A DNA stretch of 22,586 nt from Chloroflexi bacterium UBA4733 (GTDB taxonomy: Bacteria; Chloroflexota; UBA4733): assembly GCA_002404055.1 (NCBI GenBank), contig DHIZ01000009.1, positions 3,592-26,177 of the forward strand, in the 5' to 3' direction. The translations under genes were made by a program, and so were the position numbers. Within the stretch, counting starts at the first letter, position 1; every line of letters begins with the position of its first letter. Positions 13,284-21,376 of this stretch are shown piece by piece. Under the pieces are notes generated by a model, which saw nothing but the letters and a program-made list of their open reading frames with translations, searched no databases and was not told the DNA's origin.

Positions 13284-14129
13284 GTGATCGTTGACTCCCA
13301 CTGCCATGCCTGGTCGACATGGCCATACCAGCCCCCAGTTCCCGACCCGACGAGTCGCGGCGTTGTTGAGCAACTGCTGTTTGAGATGGACCAGTGCTGC
13401 ATCGACCAGGCAGCCGTGGTTTGCGCCCGCATCACGAACAATCCGGGCAACAACGACTATATCGCCGAGTGTGTGCGACGGTACCCCGACCGGTTGTACC
13501 AGTTTGCCGATGTCGATTGTTCCTGGACGGAGACGTACCATCAACCGGGAGCGGCCGGACGCCTGGCGGACAGCGTGGCTCGTTATGCGCACAGGGGCTT
13601 CACCCATTACGTCAAAGGTGACGACGACGGGTCCTGGTTCCTCTCCGACGAAGGGCTGGCCTTCTTCGCTGCCGCCGCCCGGCTCAACCAGATCGTGAGC
13701 ATGGCGCTGCCGCCGCGCCTCCAGCCGGTACTGCGCCAGGTTGCCGAACGCTTTCCCTCCATCCCCTTCCTCTGCCACCACATGGCCGGAGCGCGCGTCG
13801 ACGAAGCGCCTCCCCAGCCGCGGCTGCAGGAGATCGTGCAATCCGCCCGGCTGCCGAACATCTACGTGAAGCTGTCCGGCTTTCATTACGTCTCCAACGT
13901 AGCCTACGGCTTTCCCTTCTCCGACTGTCGCCCGATCGTCCGGCAGCTCTACGCAGCGTTCGGCCCGGACCGTCTCTGTTGGGGATCGGACTACCCGGTA
14001 GTGCGCAAAGCGCTCACCTACCAGCAGTCGCTCGAAGCGTTTCGCAGCCACTGTGACTTCATTCCCGATCAGCACAAGGCGCGCATCCTCGGCGAAAACC
14101 TCCACCGCCTGCTGGCGGAACGAAACTGA
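13284..14129 (+). CDS. Amidohydrolase-2 family hydrolase, probable sugar lactonase
   Basis: A 281-residue TIM-barrel metal hydrolase (COG3618/amidohydrolase_2). The metal-binding His6-x-His8 motif (VDSHCHAW) is at the N-terminus. His165 or His166 (PFLCHHMAG) and the catalytic Asp236 (CWGSDYPVV) follow in order, and YVKLSGF precedes the last strands as in L-fuconolactonase and L-rhamnono-lactonase relatives. The start is GTG at 13284, immediately giving MIVDSHCH; a weak GAGAG lies upstream. It is the first gene of a four-gene operon, with four bases to the next start. In this context it plausibly opens the lactone made by a sugar 1-dehydrogenase. Decarboxylases of the same superfamily are an alternative. 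Confidence 0.88.
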   Translation: MIVDSHCHAWSTWPYQPPVPDPTSRGVVEQLLFEMDQCCIDQAAVVCARITNNPGNNDYIAECVRRYPDRLYQFADVDCSWTETYHQPGAAGRLADSVARYAHRGFTHYVKGDDDGSWFLSDEGLAFFAAAARLNQIVSMALPPRLQPVLRQVAERFPSIPFLCHHMAGARVDEAPPQPRLQEIVQSARLPNIYVKLSGFHYVSNVAYGFPFSDCRPIVRQLYAAFGPDRLCWGSDYPVVRKALTYQQSLEAFRSHCDFIPDQHKARILGENLHRLLAERN

Positions 14130-14133
14130 GCAG

Positions 14134-15237
14134 ATGACGATGAATGACCAATCGACATTCCCGGAAGACCCACGCACCGTGAGCGACACTCGGCCCAAGG
14201 TTCTGATCGTTTGCAACCAGACAGTCCGTGATGCCTACCTGGCCCCGTCCGATCTGGAGCGGCTCTCGCGGTTTGCCAGCTGGGAGTGGCTGCCGGTGCA
14301 AGGAACGCGGCCCTATGTGGCGAATGACGAAGCGGTGAACGTGGCGGCGCTGGTGGCGGCGGTCGGCAACAGCAATGCCATCGTCGTTTGCCACGGCGCG
14401 CCGCGCATCACCGGCGCGATCATGGACGCCGCTCCCCAGTTACAGTTCCTGGGGGAACTGGAGGGCGACCGTTTTGCCTACCGCCTGGATGCCCCAGCAG
14501 CCTGGCAACGGGGTATCCGCACTGTCGACACCACGAATGGCTCGTCCTACCCGGTGGCCGAATGGGCACTTGCCTTGATCATCCTCTCGCTGCGCAACGC
14601 CGGCGAGCAGTTCCGGCACATGGTTGCTCCAGAAGCGTACCGTCGCCCGCGCACCGACTTCGGCTACCGGCACGGGGAACTGTTCGGCAAACGGGTCGGC
14701 TTGATCGGTTGCGGGCACATCGGTCGCCGGCTCATCTCCTTCCTCAAGCCCTTCCAGTGTTCTATCCGCGTCTGCGACCCATTTCTGGCCAAAGAGCTGC
14801 CCGACGCCCTTGGCTTCCGGTTGACCTCATTGGATCGCGTCTTCAGCGAGTCCGATGTCGTGGTCTGCCTGGCGCCGCTGACGCCGCAGACGCGCCGCAT
14901 GATCGGCCGGCGCGAGCTCGACCTGCTCCAGCCGGGGGCGGTCTTCGTCAACGTGTCCCGCGGCGCGGTCGTCGATCCCGAGGCTCTGATTGCCCGCCTG
15001 CAACGGGGCGACATCGTGGCAGGTATCGACGTCTTCGACCCGGAGCCGATCCCGGCGGACAGTCCAATCAAAGGGTTGCCAAACGTGTTCCTCACGCCGC
15101 ACATTGCCGGCGTCACCGCAGCGAGTCAGACGCGCTTCTTTACATTGATGGTCGATGAGCTCGAGCGCCACTTCCAGGGCGACGAAACGCTCTATGATCT
15201 GAGCCCGCAGACGCTTGCCAACCGTGGCGAGCACTGA
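14134..15237 (+). CDS. D-isomer-specific 2-hydroxyacid dehydrogenase
   Basis: A 367-residue NAD-dependent oxidoreductase interconverting 2-keto and D-2-hydroxy acids. The NAD-binding motif is GLIGCGHIGR (Gly192-x-Gly194-x-x-Gly197), and Asp215 after the next strand prefers NAD. The catalytic residues Arg276 (VNVSRGAVVD), Glu304 (FDPEPIP) and His323 (TPHIAGVT) are all in place. The start is ATG at 14134, with another ATG two codons later; both lie just after the amidohydrolase stop, and the ribosome binding site is weak. The N-terminal 20 residues are extra relative to compact family members. In the operon it may reduce or oxidise an acid intermediate of the pathway. The specific substrate is not deducible. 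Confidence 0.92.
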   Translation: MTMNDQSTFPEDPRTVSDTRPKVLIVCNQTVRDAYLAPSDLERLSRFASWEWLPVQGTRPYVANDEAVNVAALVAAVGNSNAIVVCHGAPRITGAIMDAAPQLQFLGELEGDRFAYRLDAPAAWQRGIRTVDTTNGSSYPVAEWALALIILSLRNAGEQFRHMVAPEAYRRPRTDFGYRHGELFGKRVGLIGCGHIGRRLISFLKPFQCSIRVCDPFLAKELPDALGFRLTSLDRVFSESDVVVCLAPLTPQTRRMIGRRELDLLQPGAVFVNVSRGAVVDPEALIARLQRGDIVAGIDVFDPEPIPADSPIKGLPNVFLTPHIAGVTAASQTRFFTLMVDELERHFQGDETLYDLSPQTLANRGEH

Positions 15238-15257
15238 GCAGACTTTCGGAGGTCCAT

Positions 15258-16424
15258 ATGAAGATTACGGCTATCGAGACAATGCGCCTCAATGCGCCGA
15301 CCAGAGCGGCAACAACTCCCGCACGCCGGCCGGGCTGGGCCCAGCAGGCGGAAGTGGCCAATCCGATGTCGCGCTACCCGAAGGTCAAACGGCATCGCAG
15401 CCTCTGGCTGCCGAAGTGGGAGGGCGTCTGGTGCAAGGTCACCGCCGAGGACGGCACGTTCGGGTTGGGACAGACGACCAACGGCCGCGTGACGGCGGCG
15501 ATCATTGAGGACCACCTGGGTCCACAGTTGGTGGGTGAGGATTGCCTCGCCAGCGAGAAGCTCTCCGATATGCTGTTCCGGCTCACCAAGCCCTACGGCT
15601 CGGTCGGTCTAGCTGCCTACGCCGTCAGTGCTATCGACCTGGCGCTGTGGGACCTGCGCGGCAAGCTCCTCGGCCAGCCGGTCTACCAGTTGCTCGGTGG
15701 CCCCCAGAAAGAGCGCCTGTTCTGCTACGCCACGGGCAACGACGTGGACTGGTACCAGGAACTCGGCTTCCGCGCCTTCAAACTGGCCTGTCCCTACGGG
15801 CCAGCCGATGGCCTGGAGGGCCTGCGCAAGAACGAGGAGTTCGTCGCCGGCGTCCGGCAGCAAATCGGTGACGACTGCGAGTTGATGCTCGATTGCTGGA
15901 TGGCGTTCGACGTGGAGTACACAGTCCGCCTGGCCGAGACCCTCCGCCCCTATCGCCTCAAATGGCTGGAGGAGTGCTTGCTGTCGGAAGACTTCGATGC
16001 CCACGTCGCCTTGCGCCAGCGCCTCCCCTGGCAAACCCTCACCACCGGCGAACACTGGTACACGCACGTGCCCTTCCAGTGGGCGATCAACCACCGCGTC
16101 ATCGATATCCTGCAACCCGACATCAACTGGTGCGGTGGCCTCAGCACCTGCCAGCGCATCGCCGGCGCGGCCGACGCTGCCGGCGTGAGCGTGATGCTGC
16201 ACGGTGGCGGCAACGGCCCCTACGGCCAACACTTCAGCTTTGCCACGCCTTCAGTACCCTGGCTGGAGTGCTTCATCGGCACGCCGCCCGGCGTCCCCCT
16301 GGAAGAGACGTGGGGCTTGCCCGGTCAGGCCGTGCCTAAAGACGGCTGGCTCGTACCCAACGACGCCCCCGGCTTCGGGCTGGAGCTACCCGAAGACTGG
16401 TTCGCACCGTTCTTCGGTCGGTAA
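15258..16424 (+). CDS. Mandelate racemase/enolase-superfamily dehydratase, L-rhamnonate-dehydratase-like
   Basis: A 388-residue sugar-acid dehydratase of the enolase superfamily, removing water from an aldonate to give a 2-keto-3-deoxy acid. Mg ligands are Asp212 (LMLDCWMAF), Glu238 (LKWLEECL) and Glu265 (TTGEHWYTH). His315 (VMLHGGGNG) is placed as the acid/base. The blocks MLDCWM, LKWxEECL, GEH, QPDxxWCGGL and PGFG(L/V)EL match E. coli RhmD (YfaW) from memory, which is why rhamnonate or a close 6-deoxy aldonate is favoured. The N-terminal SLWLPKWEGVWCKV segment forms the substrate-capping domain. GGAGG lies six bases ahead of the ATG. It is the third gene of the operon. Dehydratases for L-lyxonate or L-mannonate are possible alternatives. 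Confidence 0.88.
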   Translation: MKITAIETMRLNAPTRAATTPARRPGWAQQAEVANPMSRYPKVKRHRSLWLPKWEGVWCKVTAEDGTFGLGQTTNGRVTAAIIEDHLGPQLVGEDCLASEKLSDMLFRLTKPYGSVGLAAYAVSAIDLALWDLRGKLLGQPVYQLLGGPQKERLFCYATGNDVDWYQELGFRAFKLACPYGPADGLEGLRKNEEFVAGVRQQIGDDCELMLDCWMAFDVEYTVRLAETLRPYRLKWLEECLLSEDFDAHVALRQRLPWQTLTTGEHWYTHVPFQWAINHRVIDILQPDINWCGGLSTCQRIAGAADAAGVSVMLHGGGNGPYGQHFSFATPSVPWLECFIGTPPGVPLEETWGLPGQAVPKDGWLVPNDAPGFGLELPEDWFAPFFGR

Positions 16425-16493
16425 GCGCAGGGCCCGGCTTTACAGGCACCGTGCAGCACGCCATACTCCCCCAGGTGAGAATAGGAGTGGGCA

Positions 16494-17528
16494 GTGATCA
16501 ACGTCGGCATCGTCGGCTATGGTTTCGCGGGGCGGCGCTTTCACGCCTACCTGATCAGTTTGACCGAAGGGCTGCGACTCTACGCGGTTGCCACGCGTGA
16601 TCCTCGGCGGCAACAGCAAGCCCGCGACGAATACGGATGCACCGTGGTCGGCACACTGGACGAACTGCTGGCAGACGGCAACGTGCAGTTGATCGTGCTG
16701 GCCACGCCGCATGCGACCCACCGCGACCTCGCCGTGCTGGCGATGAACGCCGGCCGGGATGTAGTGACCGACAAAGTGATGTGCCTCAACGTGGCGGAAG
16801 CGGATGCCATGATCGCCGCCCGCGACCGCAATGGCGTGATGCTGAGCGTCTTCCACAATCGCCGCTGGGACTGGGATTACCTGACCGTTCGCCAGGTGAT
16901 CGAACAAGGGCTGCTCGGCCAGCCCTACCTCTTCGAACAGGCGGTGACGAGCTACCGGCGACCGGGCGGCTGGCGGGCGGAGGCGGCGCAGAGTGGGGGC
17001 ATCCTTTACGATTGGGGGGCGCACCTCGTCGACCAGACGCTGCAACTGGTATCTTCGCCGGTGGTCGACGTCTGGTGCTCCATCAAGTACGGCGGTTGGG
17101 GCGTGGACATCGGCAATTATGCCAAGCTAGTCCTGCGCTTTGCCGATGGGACAGCTGCGGAAATCAATACCGGCAACCTGGTCCGCAAGAGCAAGCCGCG
17201 CTGGTACGTTGTCGGCGACCGCGGCACCCTGGTGAAAGAAGGCCTGGACCCCCAGGAGCCGGCAATGCTGGCCGGTAACATCGACGCCGCCCAGGAGAAC
17301 CCGGCCAACCGTGCCAGGATCTACACCGAATTCGGCGGCATGCCCGGCGAGGTGATCGTCGAGACGGTCCACGCCTCCTGGAAGTCCTACTACCGCAACA
17401 TCGCCGACGTGCTGAACAACGGCGCAGAGCTGGCCGTCACGCCGGAGAGCGCACGCCGCGCTATCGCTGTGTTTGACGCCGCAATGGTGTCGGTGCGCAC
17501 GGGGCAAAGTGTGCGGGGGGAGATTTGA
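16494..17528 (+). CDS. Gfo/Idh/MocA family NAD(P)-dependent oxidoreductase
   Basis: A 344-residue two-domain dehydrogenase. It begins VNIGxxGYGFAG-like (NVGIVGYGFAGRRFH, residues 3-17), a GxGxxG nucleotide site. The usual EKP cofactor/substrate motif is replaced by Asp93-Lys94-Val95 (TDKVMCLN), keeping the key lysine. Asp173 and His177 in YDWGAHLVDQ supply the catalytic histidine. GTG at 16494 is the start, with AGGAG at good spacing. It is the last gene of the operon, 69 bases after the dehydratase, and its 3' end overlaps the convergent DUF2342 gene by 68 bases. It probably oxidises a sugar, inositol or sugar-acid derivative; substrate unknown. Confidence 0.93.
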   Translation: MINVGIVGYGFAGRRFHAYLISLTEGLRLYAVATRDPRRQQQARDEYGCTVVGTLDELLADGNVQLIVLATPHATHRDLAVLAMNAGRDVVTDKVMCLNVAEADAMIAARDRNGVMLSVFHNRRWDWDYLTVRQVIEQGLLGQPYLFEQAVTSYRRPGGWRAEAAQSGGILYDWGAHLVDQTLQLVSSPVVDVWCSIKYGGWGVDIGNYAKLVLRFADGTAAEINTGNLVRKSKPRWYVVGDRGTLVKEGLDPQEPAMLAGNIDAAQENPANRARIYTEFGGMPGEVIVETVHASWKSYYRNIADVLNNGAELAVTPESARRAIAVFDAAMVSVRTGQSVRGEI

Positions 17529-18759
17529 ACGGGCGGCGGGCACCGCAGTGCCCCCACCAGGGCCGCGAGGCTTCGTTCATCCGCCTGATCCAACGCGCCG
17601 GTTCGCGGATCTCTGCCATGTCCGGCAGAGTCTGCGGTGACGTAAAGGCGCGATTCATGAAGTCGATATCGCGCGCTGCGACCACTGCGTTGACGAAGGT
17701 TTCGCCCAGGATGTACTGTTCCAGCTTCATTTCTAGACCGGTGATCTTGTTCCAGATCTTGTCGAGTCTGGTCTGCTTGCTGCGCCGGGCCTCGAAACGC
17801 TCTTTTACCACGCCGTAGTCGGGCATGAGGAGCGCGCCAATGTGGTCCATGACGTGGTTGCTGTACCCTTCCAGCAAGCACATGAGTGCTTGCAACTGGC
17901 GGAAGAGATCTTTCTGCTGGTCGCTCATGAAGAGTTCCAACCAGTGACCGCGGTCGCCAAGGCGGCTGGCCACGCGCTTGACCATCTGCTGGGCAGAGTC
18001 GGCATCCAGCGTGACGCGGAGTTGCTGCACTTCGTCGGTCAACGCCTGCATATGCTCGGCGATGCGGCTATTCAGGTACTCGGCCAGCCACGGGTGCGCT
18101 TCAAACTCGTAGGCGTGCGTCGCCTCGTGCAGGCCGATCCAGAGCCGAAACTGCTCCGGCGGGATGCCGAGCAGCCGCTCGGTGGCAGCGATATTCTCTT
18201 CGACGAAGTAGAGCTTGCCGGAGAGCAACGGCTCCCTGCCCAGCAGCGCCACATCGTATTGCCCGAGGACGCGGCGCGCCAATGAACCGAGCAGCAGGCC
18301 CATCTGCGCGCTGACAGCGACGCCGTTGACCATACCGGCTATCGGCGCGAGCGACTGCGTGGCAACACGGCGCATCAGCGTCCCATAGACACGCTCCAGA
18401 GGCTCGAACAGTTCCCGGAAGTTGCGGATATTGGTGTCGATCCACTCCGAGCGATCAAACACATAGATGGTCTGCAAAGGTTGCGGTAGTGTGGTCTGGA
18501 GATACCCGGCGATCAGCGGCTCCGTGCGAGCGATGTAGCCCTGGAACTCCGCCTGCCGCAGCGCGGCGGACACGGTTGGCAGCCGCCGCCCGCGGTTTGC
18601 CACCGCCACCGCCACGGTGCGGACACGGTCCCAATCGATGACCCGGCGCTCACCGGTCTCCATGGCTCGCGCCCGCTGAAGCACGTACACGCCGGCGCCA
18701 ACCGCGCCAACCATCGCTAAACTGCGCAGGACGGAGCGTCCCGATCCCCTGTTGTCCAT
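17461..18759 (-). CDS. DUF2342 zinc-metalloprotease-like protein (coenzyme F420 biosynthesis-associated family)
   Basis: A 432-residue protein of the DUF2342/hydrolase family found in F420-producing Actinobacteria and Chloroflexota; its biochemical role is unknown. An N-terminal membrane segment (about residues 11-28, LRSLAMVGAVGAGVYVLQ) is followed by the family domain. A zinc-binding HEATH motif sits at residues 211-215 (GLHEATHAYEFEAHPW), with LLEGYSNHVMDHIG further along. The start at 18759 has AGGGGG just upstream; an ATG at 18789 is an alternative. The last 30 or so residues (after PARWIRRMN) look foreign to the family and are antisense to the end of the Gfo/Idh/MocA gene. This suggests the original stop was lost at a junction. 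Confidence 0.85.
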   Translation of the reverse strand: MDNRGSGRSVLRSLAMVGAVGAGVYVLQRARAMETGERRVIDWDRVRTVAVAVANRGRRLPTVSAALRQAEFQGYIARTEPLIAGYLQTTLPQPLQTIYVFDRSEWIDTNIRNFRELFEPLERVYGTLMRRVATQSLAPIAGMVNGVAVSAQMGLLLGSLARRVLGQYDVALLGREPLLSGKLYFVEENIAATERLLGIPPEQFRLWIGLHEATHAYEFEAHPWLAEYLNSRIAEHMQALTDEVQQLRVTLDADSAQQMVKRVASRLGDRGHWLELFMSDQQKDLFRQLQALMCLLEGYSNHVMDHIGALLMPDYGVVKERFEARRSKQTRLDKIWNKITGLEMKLEQYILGETFVNAVVAARDIDFMNRAFTSPQTLPDMAEIREPARWIRRMNEASRPWWGHCGARRPFKSPPAHFAPCAPTPLRRQTQR

Positions 18760-18897
18760 CGGCCCCCTATTCCCGCTACCTCGTTCCATGCTACCACGAC
18801 CCTTTTTGGGGCCGCCCGCCGCGCTGCGTTCGCACGAGGAAGGGTCATGCGGGACAATGGAGCGGGAATCGGTATCCCCGCGAAGCAGGAGGACGCC

Positions 18898-20328
18898 ATG
18901 CGAAAGCGGCAGATCGCGCTCATCGGGCTGGCCGCGACGGCCGGCTGGCTCATCGGCGTCACGCGCGGACGGGAAGAGCCGCCCATGCTGCCATCTGATG
19001 ACCTGACACCGGGGCGGCGGCGTGTGGTCATCCTCGGTGGCGGCTGGGGCGGCGTCTATACTGCCCTGACCCTGGAGAGGCTACTGCGGCCCGGCGAAGG
19101 CGTCGAGATCGTGCTGGTCAACCGCGAGAACTTCTTCCTGTTCACCCCGATGCTGCCCGAAGTAACCGGCAGTTCCGTCGAGGTGTCCCACATTGTCAAC
19201 CCGATCCGGCGCATGCTGCAACGGACGCGCTTTGTCGCCGGCGCTGTTGAGGAGATCAACCTGGCGGACCGTCAGGTTGGCATCCGCCTCGCCGGCGGCA
19301 GTACCCACCAGTTCAGCTACGACCAACTGGTGCTGGCGCTCGGCGGCGAAACCAACTACTACGGCTTGCCCGGCGTCGAGGACCACGCCTTTACCGTCAA
19401 GTCCTTAGCCGACGCCATCGCGCTGCGCAACCACCTGATCGACGTGTTGGAGCAGGCGGATGTCGAGCCGACGGAGGCCCGGCGGCCGCTCGTGACCTTC
19501 GTCCTGGCCGGCGGCGGTCTGAACGGCGTCGAGGTCATGGGCGCGATCAACGACTTCGTCCGAGAGGCCGTGACCGCCTACCCGCAGATTCCCAGCGGCG
19601 AGATCCGCACCGTGCTTCTGGAAGCCGGACCGCGCCTGATGTTCGAGATGGAACCGGCCCTGGCCGACTTCACGCGCCGCAAACTGGAAGAGCGCGGTGT
19701 CGAGATCTGGCTGAATAGCCGGGTGGCCGGCGCGTCAGCGGGCGAGGTACGCCTGGTCGATGGCCGGGCACTGGCGACACGCACGCTGATCTGGTCAGCC
19801 GGTGTCCGCCCCAGCTCGCTGCTGGCCAACCTGGCCCTGGACCGCGACCGCTCCGGCCGCATCATGGTGGAACGGACGATGCGCGTGCCAGGCCACGACG
19901 GCGTCTGGGCGCTGGGCGACTGCGCCCACGTACCGAACCCTGCTGCCGGCAAAGATGCCGCCTACCCACCCACCGCCCAGCATGCCCTGCGCGCCGCCTA
20001 TCGCCTTGGCCGGAACATTGCCGCCGTGCTGCGCGACGAGGAGCCGCAGCCCTTCGACTACCCGCGACGCATCCAGTTGGCGACCATCGGCCATCGGGTC
20101 GGTGTCGCCTCGCTCATGGGTGTTCGATTGTCCGGCATCATCCCCTGGTGGCTCTGGCGCACCTACTACCTGGGCCGCTTACCGAGAGTCGAACGCCGCC
20201 TGCGCGTGACCCTTGACTGGACGCTTGACCTCTTCTTCCCCCGCGACATCGTGCAGTTGCCGGTGGCGGAGCGGCGGGGGCAACCCCGTGCCACGATGCC
20301 GGACAAGGCGCGAACGGAGACTGGCTAA
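18898..20328 (+). CDS. Type II NADH dehydrogenase-like FAD-dependent pyridine nucleotide oxidoreductase
   Basis: A 476-residue flavoprotein that probably passes electrons from NADH to quinone at the membrane. The start at 18898 (MRKRQIALIGLAATAGWLIG) has AGGAGG five bases upstream and opens with a hydrophobic anchor. An earlier in-frame ATG at 18847 would add 17 residues. The FAD-binding motif VVILGGGWGGVYTAL is at about residues 43-57, the NADH-binding motif FVLAGGGLNGVEVMG lies mid-protein, and VWALGDCAHVPN is the late FAD contact. NREFFLFTPMLPE-type wording (NRENFFLFTPMLPEV) is typical of NDH-2. The hydrophobic LSGIIPWWLWRTYYLG near the C-terminus fits membrane association. It is divergent from the DUF2342 gene. 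Confidence 0.92.
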   Translation: MRKRQIALIGLAATAGWLIGVTRGREEPPMLPSDDLTPGRRRVVILGGGWGGVYTALTLERLLRPGEGVEIVLVNRENFFLFTPMLPEVTGSSVEVSHIVNPIRRMLQRTRFVAGAVEEINLADRQVGIRLAGGSTHQFSYDQLVLALGGETNYYGLPGVEDHAFTVKSLADAIALRNHLIDVLEQADVEPTEARRPLVTFVLAGGGLNGVEVMGAINDFVREAVTAYPQIPSGEIRTVLLEAGPRLMFEMEPALADFTRRKLEERGVEIWLNSRVAGASAGEVRLVDGRALATRTLIWSAGVRPSSLLANLALDRDRSGRIMVERTMRVPGHDGVWALGDCAHVPNPAAGKDAAYPPTAQHALRAAYRLGRNIAAVLRDEEPQPFDYPRRIQLATIGHRVGVASLMGVRLSGIIPWWLWRTYYLGRLPRVERRLRVTLDWTLDLFFPRDIVQLPVAERRGQPRATMPDKARTETG

Positions 20329-20458
20329 CAGGGCCGCGACTGCGGTCTGCGGCCAAGCGACCATGGCGACTGATGTCGCGCTGCACCGCGGCGCTCGATG
20401 ATGCAGGCGACCGCAGTCGCCCCGGTGACTTGGCCGCAGACCGCAGTCGCGGCCCTGT
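20328..20458. repeat. Perfect 30-bp inverted repeat forming a large stem-loop between convergent genes
   Basis: Positions 20328-20357 and 20429-20458 are perfect reverse complements over 30 bases, around a 71-base loop. The left arm shares its first base with the stop codon of the flavoprotein gene. Inside the loop is a smaller palindrome GGCGACcgcaGTCGCC (20406-20421), and gaccgcagtcgc occurs twice (20409-20420 and 20439-20450). It sits exactly between the ends of the flavoprotein gene and nrdR. It may act as a bidirectional terminator or be a mobile palindromic element; no T-run follows either arm. Confidence 0.75.
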
Positions 20459-20492
20459 CACTCCCCGCAGTTGCGACCCTGTTCCCGTCCTG

Positions 20493-20954
20493 CTACACCC
20501 GCTGCTGCGCCATCAACTGGTCGATCTCCCGCTGCATCGCTTCCAGGTCGGCAAACCCCATGTAGACGGAGGCAAAGCGGATATAGGCGACAGCGTCCAG
20601 TTCCTTTAATCCATCAAGGACAAACTGGCCGATTTGCTGGGTTGACACCTCGGGCTTCCCTAAGTCGAAAAGCTGCTGCTCGATCCCGCGCAGGAATACG
20701 TCCACTTGCTCCTGCGGCACCGGACGCTTCTCCAGCGCCTTGAGGGTGTTGCGCATGAGCTTGTCGCGGGAGTACGGTTCACGCCGGCCATCTTTCTTCG
20801 CCACCATCAGCGGAACGGCTTCGGCGCGCTCATAGGTCGTGAAGCGATTCTGGCAGGCGACACAACGTCGGCGGCGGCGCGTGACGATGCCGTCTTCCAG
20901 CTCGCGCGAGTCAATGACCTGGGTGTCTTGTTGAGCGCAGTAGGGGCAACGCAC
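20493..20954 (-). CDS. nrdR: Transcriptional repressor NrdR
   Basis: A 153-residue repressor of ribonucleotide reductase genes that senses ATP/dATP. The N-terminal zinc ribbon has Cys3, Cys6, Cys31 and Cys34 (RCPYC and RCVACQNRF). The ATP-cone follows from about residue 46 (PLMVAKKDGRREPYSRDKLM), ending at VAYIRFASVYMGFADLE. GTG at 20954 gives the canonical opening (M)RCPYC, with GGAAGG seven bases upstream. A GTG at 20981 preceded by AGGAG would add nine residues and cannot be excluded. No ribonucleotide reductase gene is in the window. It is convergent with the flavoprotein gene across the 30-bp inverted repeat. Confidence 0.97.
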   Translation of the reverse strand: MRCPYCAQQDTQVIDSRELEDGIVTRRRRRCVACQNRFTTYERAEAVPLMVAKKDGRREPYSRDKLMRNTLKALEKRPVPQEQVDVFLRGIEQQLFDLGKPEVSTQQIGQFVLDGLKELDAVAYIRFASVYMGFADLEAMQREIDQLMAQQRV

Positions 20955-21054
20955 CGCTGGGCCTTCCCTCGTGTAGAACACGCCCGCTCCTGTTGCTCCG
21001 GCCCGGACGGACGGGTAGAGTATACGGCAGTCGAGCGAAAGTAAACGAGGCAGG

Positions 21055-21342
21055 ATGCGCTACAAGATCGAACCGGTCAGTGGACCGGACGAACAGGAGG
21101 TCATCACCGGCGACGGCTTTGTGGCCATCGCTCCCTGCCCCAGTTGCGGCGCGCGCTGGAAATCGGGCGGCGTCTTGATCGCGGATGACCCGAACGCCAC
21201 CGAGAAGCAGGGCGCCCGGCGCGTCGAGATGCTGGCGCAGATCCGCAATGGCTGTCCCGACTGCTCGCAGGGTGGGCGCGGCGCGCAGGCACGTCAGCAG
21301 CACGGTCGATTGAGGAGCGCCTGGCCTGGCTCACGGCGCTAG
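21055..21342 (+). CDS. Small zinc-ribbon-like hypothetical protein
   Basis: A 95-residue protein with two CxxC pairs, CPSC (residues 28-31) and CPDC (about 67-70), which suggests a structural zinc ribbon. GAGG precedes the ATG. It is divergent from nrdR and lies just ahead of rsgA. After CPDCSQ the composition turns Arg/Gln/Gly-rich. Another frame of the same DNA encodes IEERLAWLTALAPPPASLL and ends in a TGA overlapping the rsgA start, so the true C-terminus may be frameshifted. I do not recognise the family. Confidence 0.5.
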   Translation: MRYKIEPVSGPDEQEVITGDGFVAIAPCPSCGARWKSGGVLIADDPNATEKQGARRVEMLAQIRNGCPDCSQGGRGAQARQQHGRLRSAWPGSRR

Positions 21343-21376
21343 CACCCCCACCGGCTTCCCTTCTGTCGCCGAAGGG

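Noticed and set aside
12906..14216. 436-residue minus-strand frame spanning the inverted repeats and the amidohydrolase
   Set aside because: It runs antisense through a gene with intact catalytic motifs and through both inverted-repeat arms, and has no recognisable domain.
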